From Enterobacteriaceae bacterium 4M9 (lineage in GTDB: Bacteria > Pseudomonadota > Gammaproteobacteria > Enterobacterales > Enterobacteriaceae), in assembly GCA_010092695.1 (NCBI GenBank), contig JAADJJ010000001.1, positions 4,402,001 to 4,466,000 of the forward strand: DNA of 64,000 nt, in the 5' to 3' direction. Under the pieces are notes generated by a model. It made no database searches. It saw nothing but the letters and a program-made list of their open reading frames with translations, and had not been told where the DNA came from. The position numbers and the translations under genes are program-made. Shown piece by piece: positions 35,215 through 43,234 of the stretch; positions within the stretch are counted from its first letter, which is position 1, and the number at the start of each line of letters is the position of its first letter.

Positions 35215-35357
35215 CAAAGTATAACTCCTTCATCTGAAAAAACCATATATACTATTAGTCACATCAATTGAAATACTTCTCATTTTATCAAATATATACT
35301 CAGATTCTATGAGAATAGCCATACCATCGTCATACAAAAAATGGTTAACAACTGATT

Positions 35358-35381
35358 AACTGGCCACTAGCGTGGCCAGTT
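35358..35381 (-). terminator. Hairpin directly after flp copy 1 (attenuator?)
   Basis: A perfect 10-bp stem AACTGGCCAC/GTGGCCAGTT with a 4-base loop begins 8 bases past the first flp stop. Only a weak T stretch follows on the minus strand. It may terminate part of the transcripts or protect the flp mRNA, giving the first pilin higher expression than the machine genes. Confidence 0.6.
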
Positions 35382-35389
35382 ATAAAGCA

Positions 35390-35623
35390 TTAATTCAAAA
35401 TATTGCCCGCACTAATGATTTTGGTACCCATTGTCTGCCAGGCCATTTGCAGTGATTTCAGGAAGCCACCCTCATCAAAGATAAAGAACAGACCTGACGC
35501 CATTGCCACACCAATAATTGCGTATTCGATTGCAGTGATCCCAGCCTCGTTCTCCGCACGACGAGCAGTAGCAATGTTCGTGTGAATAGTAGCGCAAGCT
35601 TTCAAGATCATATCGTTAAACAT
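35390..35623 (-). CDS. flp: Flp-type major pilin (first copy)
   Basis: The 77-residue Flp prepilin has a 28-residue leader ending Glu-Ala-Gly, then ITAIEYAIIGVAMASGLFF and a short amphipathic tail ending ISAGNILN. The conserved Glu5 and Tyr6 of mature Flp pilins are present. It is the promoter-proximal gene of the tad operon and has a hairpin directly after it, so it is the likely main fibre subunit. The start ATG follows AGGATAT. Confidence 0.92.
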   Translation of the reverse strand: MFNDMILKACATIHTNIATARRAENEAGITAIEYAIIGVAMASGLFFIFDEGGFLKSLQMAWQTMGTKIISAGNILN

Positions 35624-35663
35624 TATTTATATCCTGTATAATAAATTTAAATCATTCACGTTT

Positions 35664-35685
35664 ATTATCCCTTTCGCGGGATAAT
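35664..35685. promoter_or_regulatory. Inverted repeat upstream of flp copy 1
   Basis: ATTATCCC-TTTCGC-GGGATAAT is a perfect 8-bp inverted repeat, about 40 bp upstream of the first flp start and downstream of the ToxS-like gene. It could be an operator for the neighbouring ToxR-like protein or a weak terminator; no T tract follows on the minus strand. Confidence 0.4.
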
Positions 35686-35842
35686 GTTTTGCATATTGTG
35701 TAAAACACAGTTATGTCATCAATATTCAGGATTAACATCTAATTGCTGCCGCACCTGAAACTTGATGAATGCATGTTAGTCATTAAACTCGCCTTCGTCA
35801 CATCAAAAAAAACTAAATCACAGGTCACAAATAAAATATAAA

Positions 35843-36373
35843 CTAACGATCTCTGCTCAATATAAACACGAGCTTATCATTGACTTCTTTTCCCAACTGA
35901 TTAAACGGAAAAATATCATTGTAGCTGACGACCAGCACAAGCTGGTCATGGCTGCGTTGAAGCGCTATAGGCATCGCATGTGATTCGTGAAACGTTTTTC
36001 GACCGCTATTAAGCTCAATAATCCCTGTTATAGCAACCTTCGCAAAAGTGTTTTTTTCCAGCGACAATGTTTTGATTTCCAGATAGCTCTCGGCCCTTAT
36101 GAAATCATCACCTACCGGACACGCATTTTTTTCCTGTATAACTTTTATCAGGGTTATACGGTCATCTATATCAAAAGACACATTGGCCTTTATAAAACAG
36201 TCGTGTTCGGTTGATACAAAAGCACCGTGATAGCTTGACATGAAAAAATCCTGGCTGCGCTGATGATCAAACCACACAACGCCAACCACGAATAGCGTCA
36301 GGGCGGCTATCGCTATAACATATTTAGTGTGTTCTTTTGCAGAGTGTTGTATCCGTAAAAATAATATCCCCAT
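35843..36373 (-). CDS. ToxS-like bitopic membrane protein, partner of the upstream regulator
   Basis: The 176-residue protein has a short cytoplasmic N-terminus, one membrane helix (about residues 18-36, YVIAIAALTLFVVGVVW) and a periplasmic domain with two Cys. I do not recognise a family by sequence. It overlaps the end of the ToxR-like gene by 50 bp and has ToxS-like topology, so I infer a ToxR/ToxS-type pair. The ATG at 36373 has AAGGT upstream; a GTG at 36376 is equally possible. Confidence 0.55.
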   Translation of the reverse strand: MGILFLRIQHSAKEHTKYVIAIAALTLFVVGVVWFDHQRSQDFFMSSYHGAFVSTEHDCFIKANVSFDIDDRITLIKVIQEKNACPVGDDFIRAESYLEIKTLSLEKNTFAKVAITGIIELNSGRKTFHESHAMPIALQRSHDQLVLVVSYNDIFPFNQLGKEVNDKLVFILSRDR

Positions 36374-37082
36374 CACTTGCTACCTTTTTCAGCAAATCAC
36401 ATTTTATAGTTTTATCATCGATATCATACTCAACCTCGCCTTTACGGAAGGTGAATTTCAGGCCGTCAATATATAACGTCATATTGCTTTCAATTTTTTC
36501 AAAGTCCCTTATAGCCCCGGCGCCTATACCTGCCATCACGCAGGCCAGCAGCAGTGACAGCAAAATAAGAACTCGGTGTAACAGACGCTTTTGAACCCGC
36601 ATCCCTTTTTTGGGGATATTTACTGTGTCATCTTTTGCAACGTTATCTGTTGCAACAAACACCATGTTTTTCTCGTCCGTTGGGCTTTCAGCCGGTATTG
36701 ATTCTGCCTTCGGTTCTCTACTCGGCTCGGCATTGGGTTCTTTACTTGATGGTTCATCGACAGTGAATAGCGCAGCAACCTCTCTGTCAACGACATAACC
36801 TTCTTTAGGTTTCGTTTTTATCAAAACCCTGTCGTTATCATTAATTTTACGGCGTAACGAATTTATGGTTTGATTTATTGTAAAATCACTGACAAATCTG
36901 CCATCCCAAATGTCTTCTGCTATCTTCTGACGTGAAACGCAGCCAGGTGATGCCGTAATAAGGACATTCAGTAAACGTTTTTCTTTAGCACGTAAAGCGA
37001 TTTGCTCACCATTGAAACAAACCTCTTTAAGAAATAAGTCATTACAAGACTCGTTAACATCATCAATTGTTTTCACATCCAA
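36324..37082 (-). CDS. ToxR/CadC-like membrane-bound transcription regulator
   Basis: The 252-residue protein has an N-terminal OmpR-type winged helix (about 15-100). The pattern LRAKEKRLLNVLITASPGCVSR, then TINQTINSLRRKI and KPKEGYVVD, is typical of ToxR, CadC and PsaE. A Pro/Glu/Ser-rich linker (110-160), one membrane helix (171-191) and a short periplasmic tail with Cys228 and Cys248 follow. No ATG is available; it starts at TTG 37082 or GTG 37076. Position directly upstream of the flp genes makes it the probable regulator of the Flp pilus. Confidence 0.8.
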   Translation of the reverse strand: MDVKTIDDVNESCNDLFLKEVCFNGEQIALRAKEKRLLNVLITASPGCVSRQKIAEDIWDGRFVSDFTINQTINSLRRKINDNDRVLIKTKPKEGYVVDREVAALFTVDEPSSKEPNAEPSREPKAESIPAESPTDEKNMVFVATDNVAKDDTVNIPKKGMRVQKRLLHRVLILLSLLLACVMAGIGAGAIRDFEKIESNMTLYIDGLKFTFRKGEVEYDIDDKTIKCDLLKKVASDGDIIFTDTTLCKRTH

Positions 37083-37215
37083 ACCCGCTCTCTTTTCTGG
37101 CCCAGTATTGCAATGTAAACAAATCCACCTGTTTTATATAAAACCATGCTATATGCACAGATATTTTATTTACGCGATATCTAATTTACCAGGTTCATAA
37201 ACAGAATCTTTGAAC

Positions 37216-38136
37216 CTATATCACCGGAGTGAACCAACGTTGCCGGAAATATAATGCGCGTTTATATTCTAAGGATAAGATACAAACAGTACGCCACTCC
37301 CTGTAAAAGCCCCCGCAGAGGTTGGGGGCGAAGTCAGCGTTGATTCCAACGTAACCGTACACACCACTGACGCCTGTCAGCGTTGAGCCAAGAGGTTCCC
37401 CGACAGCCGTTAGCGTGACAGACATTCTATTAGAGAGGGAGATTGATGAAAGCCCCTGCAGGCGCAAGGTATATTTCATACCTGTTGTGCATTGCACTTT
37501 GACATTTTCAGATAGTACCGCGCCTTCTGCATCAGATAACTGCATCGTTCCGTATTCGTATGTAATGCTCGGCGTTGCCAGGGCGCACCATTCATTCGCA
37601 GGCGGCGTACCCAGGCACTGACCGGCACTCCCGACACCCGCATCCCAGTTCACCGCGATCGCATCGCTCCAAAAGAAATGCTCGCTATCTGTTGTTAGTA
37701 CCATTACACACTCACCACCGTTGGGTCCGCCAACATGGGATATTGTTCCCCGTGTTACCAGATTTCTGGCCACTCGGGAGGCATGAGACAGCCTGGTCTC
37801 GCTATTGCCAGCGTAGACAATTCCACTTTCTGCAGCGGCTGCCGGGATCGACGAATCGAGTACATTATGCCGATGGTAAATCCCCGTTCTCAACTCCGAG
37901 GACTTGATACCCGTCTTGCGGGTATAGACATCAACAGCGAGGTCGTCTTCACTCACTGTTGGGTCATCCACATCAATAACCGACCACGTCACATAATATG
38001 TCGCTTCCGTTTCACTATGCAGAACGACATCGACAGAATTAATGATTGGCCATGGGTAGCTCACTGCATGACCTGAAGAGATCAGACATAAAGAAAACAG
38101 CGGTGTCAGAACGTACGATACTTTTTTTAATGTCAT
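37216..38136 (-). pseudogene. Putative fimbrial tip adhesin with a 3' frameshift
   Basis: The protein has a signal peptide ending SSGHA. The first half lacks a known motif, and the second half has the Cys-flanked pilin-domain pattern (CALATPSITYEYGTMQLSDA, then VKVQCTTGMKYTLRL). At a C5 run (plus-strand G5 at 37324-37328) the frame changes and the last 32 residues are unlike any fimbrial subunit. Removing one base restores PTSAGAFTGSGVLFVSYP and a stop at 37269, giving 288 residues with the penultimate Tyr seen in the other subunits. Without that last strand, chaperone recognition should fail. It is last of the fimbrial operon. Confidence 0.75.
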
Positions 38137-38516
38137 AACGTTTCCTGTCAGGCAGCATAACGTGCACTGTTACACTGAATTATCAGTAAGTTCCCAGGAC
38201 TAGTTCCACGCCATCCATTACCTTCATGCCGCAGGTTCCGTTTGCAGTACGTCATTAATGACGATTTATGGGTACAGTTTGAATAATCGTCATGCCAATC
38301 AACTCGTGGTATTCATTACCCTCTCGATGAGCTATCCCAGCAGAAATAAAAGTCATTCATTCCTGGATATTATTTCGGTCCCACCCGGTTTTATTTGAGA
38401 GATCAGTCGGTATCTATCCGCACCAGAAAACATCTCTGTCCTTCACTCAGAACACCGCGCCAGCGGGTGGTTAGTCGCACTACGGGCTTCAGTCACTATC
38501 TGACTCCGTGCCTCAA
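38137..38516. other. 380-bp gap inside the fimbrial cluster
   Basis: No open frame with fimbrial features is seen on either strand and no strong hairpin. It may hold a decayed subunit or a promoter for the adhesin gene. Confidence 0.4.
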
Positions 38517-39017
38517 TTATTGATACTCTGCTCTCAGTGTTGCCTGCGCCGTAAACGTCCCCTCTTCCAGTACCGCGTCATCACCGTTTTGAACCAGTAC
38601 CGCCTCTATCTCCGGCAGCGTATTACCATTTACCTTAAACGGTGTGTTCAGCTCAAACGGCTCACCACCGACATACAATTTTACGCCCAGGCCAGCTTGT
38701 TCTGCCGTTACCACCGTGGCTCTGTCTGCATCAAACTCTGCGGCATTCCCCGTCACCGTCAGCACCAGTTGCCAGGAGAGGCTGCTTTCCTCGCATTTCA
38801 GCATGAGCGGCACCTTCTCACGATAAATACCGCTCGCCACCTTCCGTATCCCCAATTGACTGCCAAAATCGACCTTTACTGTTCCGCTCTCATCCAGTGT
38901 GCATGGCGGTGGAACATTCACCGTGCCCCGTAACACCAGATTCTGCGCTTCATCTGCCCACCCTGGCCCAGCCAGCAGTAAAACGGTAGTCCACAGCCCA
39001 TAGCGTATTGTCTTCAT
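38517..39017 (-). CDS. Fimbrial minor subunit
   Basis: The 166-residue subunit has a signal peptide ending PGWA. A mature domain with VLRGTVNVPPPCTL (first Cys) and PLMLKCEES (second Cys) shows the pilin disulfide. The C-terminal strand ATLRAEYQ has a penultimate Tyr. It belongs to a set of three related subunits encoded consecutively after chaperone 2. Probably a tip or adaptor subunit; exact role unknown. Confidence 0.85.
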   Translation of the reverse strand: MKTIRYGLWTTVLLLAGPGWADEAQNLVLRGTVNVPPPCTLDESGTVKVDFGSQLGIRKVASGIYREKVPLMLKCEESSLSWQLVLTVTGNAAEFDADRATVVTAEQAGLGVKLYVGGEPFELNTPFKVNGNTLPEIEAVLVQNGDDAVLEEGTFTAQATLRAEYQ

Positions 39018-39031
39018 GTTTACCGGCTCCC

Positions 39032-39541
39032 TTACTGGTAATCGACCACCAGGGAGGCCAGCACACTGAATGTTCCTCCTTCCGGTGCGGTGCTATCCAG
39101 TCGGACTGGCACGGCGTACAGTTCCGGTACATCCGGGTCCGTGAAGGCTATCCATTCGCCAGGCGTGTAACGAGTTTCACCGTGGTACAAGGCCAGCCCG
39201 AGTCCGGTGAGCGGGGTGCTCAATACCTCTCCCTCCACGGTGCTAATGCTGGCACCACGTATGCGGAGTTTCTGCTCAGAGGCGATGGCATCAGTACAGT
39301 CCAGAGTGAAGTCAATTTTCTGCCGGTACTGCGTACCGTCAATGCGGGTAGTCATCATCTCATCGCCAAAATCTACCTCCACATTGTCACCACCGTTCAC
39401 TACACACGGCGGTGCCTCCAGCAACGAACCGCGAAAGGTGATGTCCGCATCGGCATAAACCGAGCCGTTGGTGGCCAGGAGCAACAGCGTAATGGCTGTC
39501 AGCACGATGGCTCTTGTTGTGAAAAAACTCTGGATATTCAT
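39032..39541 (-). CDS. Fimbrial minor subunit
   Basis: The 169-residue subunit has a signal peptide ending SVYA. Pilin Cys pair in SLLEAPPCVVNG and FTLDCTDA, the FGDEMMTTRIDG element and C-terminal SLVVDYQ are visible. It is similar in layout to the next gene (39564-40103), suggesting an old duplication. I chose the ATG at 39541 (AAGGA upstream) rather than the frame opening at 39577. Confidence 0.85.
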   Translation of the reverse strand: MNIQSFFTTRAIVLTAITLLLLATNGSVYADADITFRGSLLEAPPCVVNGGDNVEVDFGDEMMTTRIDGTQYRQKIDFTLDCTDAIASEQKLRIRGASISTVEGEVLSTPLTGLGLALYHGETRYTPGEWIAFTDPDVPELYAVPVRLDSTAPEGGTFSVLASLVVDYQ

Positions 39542-39563
39542 TAAGGATGTCCTTCCATCCAGC

Positions 39564-40103
39564 TTATTGATAGTCAACTACCAGTGTACCGCTGCCGCTG
39601 AAATCGCCAGGCGTGAGTGTCGCGCCCTCCTCTACCACCGGCACGGCGTAAAGCGCGGGTCCGCTGTCTGGGCCGCTCCAGGTAAAGTTCACATATTGCG
39701 CCACGCCATCACCCGCCGGTAATACCGTGTTGTCGTGATAAAGCCGGATACCCAGTCCCGACTTGTCGGTATTGAGTAATCCATTACCGAAGGTTGCCGG
39801 TGTGCCAGTAATGGCTAATTTCAGTTTTGTATCGGCCAACGAAGCGCAGTCCAGGCTGTACGCCAGCGCCGTCTTCTTGTAAGTCACTCCGTCAATTTTT
39901 CTGATGTACACATCATCCCCGAAATCCACATCAATACGGTTATTGCCATTGACAGTGCACTGAGGGGCCTCCACCAGAATGCCCATCACGGTGATTATGG
40001 TGGGATCACCCTTCTCAACGGCCTGCACAGGTATCGGCTTAACGGTGGCTAACAACAATGCAGCGGGCAGTAGATACGATGTCAGTTCTTGATGGTAATT
40101 CAC
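39564..40103 (-). CDS. Fimbrial minor subunit
   Basis: The 179-residue subunit has a signal peptide ending PVQA. It carries ILVEAPQCTVNG, the VDFGDDVYIRKIDG element, YSLDCASL and C-terminal GTLVVDYQ. A GTG at 40103, with AGGAGG five bases upstream, is the likely start; an ATG at 40127 lies in front of this ribosome site. It follows chaperone 2 by 34 bp. Confidence 0.85.
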   Translation of the reverse strand: MNYHQELTSYLLPAALLLATVKPIPVQAVEKGDPTIITVMGILVEAPQCTVNGNNRIDVDFGDDVYIRKIDGVTYKKTALAYSLDCASLADTKLKLAITGTPATFGNGLLNTDKSGLGIRLYHDNTVLPAGDGVAQYVNFTWSGPDSGPALYAVPVVEEGATLTPGDFSGSGTLVVDYQ

Positions 40104-40137
40104 TGACCCCTCCTTAATTTCTGGCATATCGACCGGC

Positions 40138-40941
40138 TCACGCTTGCGTTTTCCCAGTTTCAGATATTGTGCGGTTCACCTTATTGTCAGGTATGGTCAC
40201 CTTCTCAGCCTTACAGGTGATGCCGATGCATTTAAAGGGCAGTAAACGCTGGCTGCCGTAGTCATTCACGAAAACCAGGACCGGCGTTCGACCATATTTT
40301 GCGGCAGAGACGGGCAGAGGCAGTGTATCCTTCGGGGCTATCATCACCGGTTCAAAGCCATCCAGTCCTTTCGCATCCGAATGACTGCGCCCCTCCACAA
40401 AGGTGAAATGGTAAGGCGTGGGGTTATTCAGAATAAATTGCCCTCCGCGTCGAGTGAGCGTCAGCGTCTCTGCTCCGGGTACAATGTCCGCCATCCTGTC
40501 AACCCTGAGCGCCTTTGGCCGGTAAAACACTTTTAACCGGGACTGCATCGCCAGCATCAGAACGTTAGGTTTATCTGATTTGGGCGGGATTTCTCGCAGA
40601 TTGAACCAGAAAACGCTCTCTCTATCCTGCGGCAGGGAGGTTGCATCGGGTAATGCCTGAATCCTGACGAGTGTCTTTGTGCCAGCCTCTACTCTTTGCA
40701 ACGGAGGCAGAACCATCAACGGGCCAGACAGTTTTTGTTCTTGTTCATCTTCCAACCATGCCTGCGCCAGGTAAGGATCGCGCTCATTACGGTTGGTCAC
40801 GTTAACACTGAGCGATTTATCCCCTTCGTTAAACACCAGACGTGAGCGATCCACCGTCAGAGCTGCCTGCACATTTACAGCTGCCAGCCCCATCAGGCCC
40901 GGCAGCAGGATACTGATTACCGCTATTATTCTTCTGCTCAT
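40138..40941 (-). CDS. Periplasmic fimbrial chaperone 2 (PapD-like)
   Basis: The 267-residue chaperone has a signal peptide ending NVQA, two Ig-like domains and the family signature SLPQDRESVFWFNLREIPPK. A basic residue pattern around LKVFYRP fits the subunit C-terminus anchor. The C-terminal tail of about 30 residues beyond the second domain is longer than usual. It is the second chaperone in a cluster with only one usher. The start at 40941 is chosen for the signal peptide; the frame opens at 41010. Confidence 0.9.
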   Translation of the reverse strand: MSRRIIAVISILLPGLMGLAAVNVQAALTVDRSRLVFNEGDKSLSVNVTNRNERDPYLAQAWLEDEQEQKLSGPLMVLPPLQRVEAGTKTLVRIQALPDATSLPQDRESVFWFNLREIPPKSDKPNVLMLAMQSRLKVFYRPKALRVDRMADIVPGAETLTLTRRGGQFILNNPTPYHFTFVEGRSHSDAKGLDGFEPVMIAPKDTLPLPVSAAKYGRTPVLVFVNDYGSQRLLPFKCIGITCKAEKVTIPDNKVNRTISETGKTQA

Positions 40942-40951
40942 ACTGCTCTGC

Positions 40952-41590
40952 TCACTCTGCAAATTCAGGGTCACGGAACACAATATTCTTAGGGTGGGTA
41001 AAACACTCACGGCGCTTTACACTTTGTCTGCCTCTCGTCGGTGCGAGAACATAGAGCGGTACCTGAAGCAGGTAACGCTGGTCCGGATAAAACAGCAAAC
41101 GCAGGCGCACCAGAAAATCTGTCCGGTTTTCCGCACCGATTTTTCGCATCAGGTTACATTTCAACCGACTCGCCTCCTTACTGGCTTGCCGTTCAGGTTG
41201 GGCACACATTTGCCGACGAGCCAGCCTCATCTCAATATGATTGAGTCTCACCAGACGCTGTTTTACTGGCGGTGTCAGCATGACCCTGGAAGTCAGCCAC
41301 ATATGAATCGCATCTCTGAACGTCTGTAGGGTATGTCGGTTATCCAGCAGCAATACGTAATTGGGGCTGAAGGTGCCCTCAAGTGCCGCTATCGGGCCGG
41401 GTGCACCAGTTATCAGCGTCGGCCCTTCTGGCAGATGAGCCTCCCAACTCCATACCAGCAAATGATGCATGTCAGGAAAATGCAGTACATTCACCTTATC
41501 TGGCCCCCCCTCTTCTTCCCCCAATGACTGGAGCAAAGCGGTAATACCAATCCGGAAGTATGGGTCAGGCATATATCCAGTTACATTCAC
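40952..41590 (-). CDS. LuxR-like regulator with degenerate receiver domain, inside the fimbrial operon
   Basis: The protein has about 212 residues (GTG 41590) or 206 (ATG 41572). The N-terminal part (PDPYFRIGITALLQSLGEEE) resembles a response-regulator-like domain without a clear phosphoacceptor. The C-terminal stretch KCNLMRKIGAENRTDFLVRL looks like the recognition half of a LuxR helix-turn-helix. The GTG overlaps the stop of the PapI-like gene in GTGA, so the two are probably translationally coupled. A longer frame from 41746 is the shadow of that gene. Function and target are inferred from context only. Confidence 0.6.
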   Translation of the reverse strand: MNVTGYMPDPYFRIGITALLQSLGEEEGGPDKVNVLHFPDMHHLLVWSWEAHLPEGPTLITGAPGPIAALEGTFSPNYVLLLDNRHTLQTFRDAIHMWLTSRVMLTPPVKQRLVRLNHIEMRLARRQMCAQPERQASKEASRLKCNLMRKIGAENRTDFLVRLRLLFYPDQRYLLQVPLYVLAPTRGRQSVKRRECFTHPKNIVFRDPEFAE

Positions 41591-41829
41591 AGGCACCGCC
41601 AGTAGCGGGTTTGCCCCCGCCCACCATCGCAACCGGACTGGGTCTGGCTGTCCACCGCACCCGCTTCCTGTAGTGCCAGCAACCGCTGGCGTGCCAGATA
41701 CACACTGATATTCAATCGGTCTGCCACCTCTCGGGTACTGACCCAAAGCTGGCCACTCTTACTTTGACGCTCAAGAAAAACCAGGCACTGAGTGACCTGC
41801 TGTTGCTTCATTTTACTGTCTTTACGCAT
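41587..41829 (-). CDS. PapI/FaeA-like fimbrial regulator
   Basis: The 80-residue winged-helix protein has the pattern CLVFLERQSKSGQLWVSTRE, VADRLNISVYLARQRLLALQ, EAGAV and a final RYWR. It aligns with PapI and FaeA over the whole family length (about 75-80 aa). Such proteins act with Lrp and Dam methylation to switch fimbrial promoters. Start at ATG 41829 with GGAGGAGG in front. It lies 12 bp after the EAL gene. Confidence 0.8.
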   Translation of the reverse strand: MRKDSKMKQQQVTQCLVFLERQSKSGQLWVSTREVADRLNISVYLARQRLLALQEAGAVDSQTQSGCDGGRGQTRYWRCL

Positions 41830-41841
41830 CACTCCTCCTCC

Positions 41842-42564
41842 TCATGACCTGAACAACAGGGTTCTTTCTGGCCATAAAAAACCCTGTCCCCAATCAGCAC
41901 CACTGCTGCGAGCGAGTGCCAATTCCTCATCTGTCTCAATACCTTCAACGAGCACCATTCGCCCCAGCTCACGTGCGTCACACACAAGCTGCGGTAGGGT
42001 GTGGCGAGCTAGCTCGTGGCGACACGTTTTCACGCCATCAAACCAGAAGCCCTCATTTTTGATGCCCTCGCTAACAGCGGGCGTCAAATCATCCAGCCAT
42101 ACGGACCATCCCCGAGAGCGAAGCCGATAAACATTGGCCTTCAGAACACGCCGTTGCGCCACCTCTGCTGTCAGCAAGTATTCCGGGTCCTGGACTTCTG
42201 CCACCACATTGCGCCGATAGCAGCTGCGTACGCGCAGGAGCCGCTGCATACAATCGGGATCGGTGAACACACGTACCGGTAGGTTCATAAAAAAGAGCCC
42301 CGGTTCAACCAGTCGCCTGATAATTTCCAGTTGCTTAAAAAACAGCAGCAGACAAGCCTCCGTAGAGAGCGTCTCAAAGAACGCCTCCACCTGGACGTCT
42401 GGCGCCAGTAGGGTCAAAACCTCATGGCCCTGCAGTTCCCCGGTACCCAGCGCAATCAAAGGCTGAAGCCGGATGCCTTCCACTAACTGCAGGGCATGTT
42501 CTGTATCATTAATATCGGTCCGTACGATTCTCATGCCGGCATCCTTAAATTTCTGCTCATTCAT
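41842..42564 (-). CDS. EAL-domain protein, divergent, inside the fimbrial operon
   Basis: The 240-residue stand-alone EAL domain has EVL (in GHEVLTLL) in place of EAL and LDDLTP in place of DDFGTG. It retains NLPV, EVQD, DGVK, VEGIET and GQGF elements near their expected places. It could be a weak c-di-GMP phosphodiesterase or a regulatory, non-catalytic domain like YdiV. Its ATG overlaps the stop codon of the preceding pilin gene by 8 bp. EAL proteins next to fimbrial operons (MrkJ, FimK) are known; placement in the middle is unusual. Confidence 0.8.
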   Translation of the reverse strand: MNEQKFKDAGMRIVRTDINDTEHALQLVEGIRLQPLIALGTGELQGHEVLTLLAPDVQVEAFFETLSTEACLLLFFKQLEIIRRLVEPGLFFMNLPVRVFTDPDCMQRLLRVRSCYRRNVVAEVQDPEYLLTAEVAQRRVLKANVYRLRSRGWSVWLDDLTPAVSEGIKNEGFWFDGVKTCRHELARHTLPQLVCDARELGRMVLVEGIETDEELALARSSGADWGQGFLWPERTLLFRS

Positions 42565-43093
42565 ACCTCAGTGAGAAAATAACCACCGCACTGAACTCAC
42601 CTTCTCCAACATTGCCCCCAGACGTGGACTGCGTGCGAACCCGCCAGGTCAATGTGGTATCGTCCTGCGACAATGACACGGGGTGCTGTTCGTCATCCGG
42701 TGCCACCGCCCGTCCGTCACTGTCTTCTATGGCCAGGGCAATACCTCTGGCACTGCCATGTACTTCAAATAACGACGGATCAACCGAATCCTTCTCGCCG
42801 CTGAACGTGACCGAAACCTGTGAGCCAAGGGAAAGGTCACACTCTTTCAACTGAATATGAAATGTCTCGGGTGCTGACTGTATTTCATCCATAAAGGTCC
42901 GGGCGGGTATCGCCCTGAGTTCTACCGTTTGCTCTTGCGAGTCGGTCTCCACAAGACAAGGATCGGCTACCAGCGTGCCGCTGAACTCTACTTTTGTGTC
43001 TGCCATCGCGGCGGATGTGTAGAACGCCATACCAGCCAGACTTACCTTCAGCAGGGTCGTCGCCTGGCAGTACAAAAACGCACGTATCATCAT
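42557..43093 (-). CDS. Fimbrial subunit
   Basis: The 178-residue subunit has a signal peptide ending SAAMA. VEFSGTLVADPCLVE with the first pilin Cys, IQLKECDLSLGS with the second, and the C-terminal FSLRYE strand with penultimate Tyr are visible. It follows chaperone 1 by about 140 bp and overlaps the EAL gene. Sequence pattern is closest to FimF/FimG-like minor subunits. Confidence 0.86.
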   Translation of the reverse strand: MMIRAFLYCQATTLLKVSLAGMAFYTSAAMADTKVEFSGTLVADPCLVETDSQEQTVELRAIPARTFMDEIQSAPETFHIQLKECDLSLGSQVSVTFSGEKDSVDPSLFEVHGSARGIALAIEDSDGRAVAPDDEQHPVSLSQDDTTLTWRVRTQSTSGGNVGEGEFSAVVIFSLRYE

Positions 43094-43234
43094 TCATACT
43101 CCAGGGTCGCCTGAGCCACCGATGAATTCCTCCCAACCAGGGGAGAGCAGCATTGCACCGCTTACCCGGTGGAAGAGAAGGGTTGATACCCAGAGTCTCC
43201 GGGTGGCCTTGACTCTCACCAGCCACCGCCCACC

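Noticed and set aside
41591..41746. N-terminal extension of the LuxR-like gene
   Set aside because: This part is the other frame of the PapI/FaeA-like gene; GTG 41590 or ATG 41572 is a better start.
42885..43226. 113-codon frame between chaperone 1 and the next subunit
   Set aside because: Overlaps the subunit gene in another frame; no signal peptide or pilin pattern.
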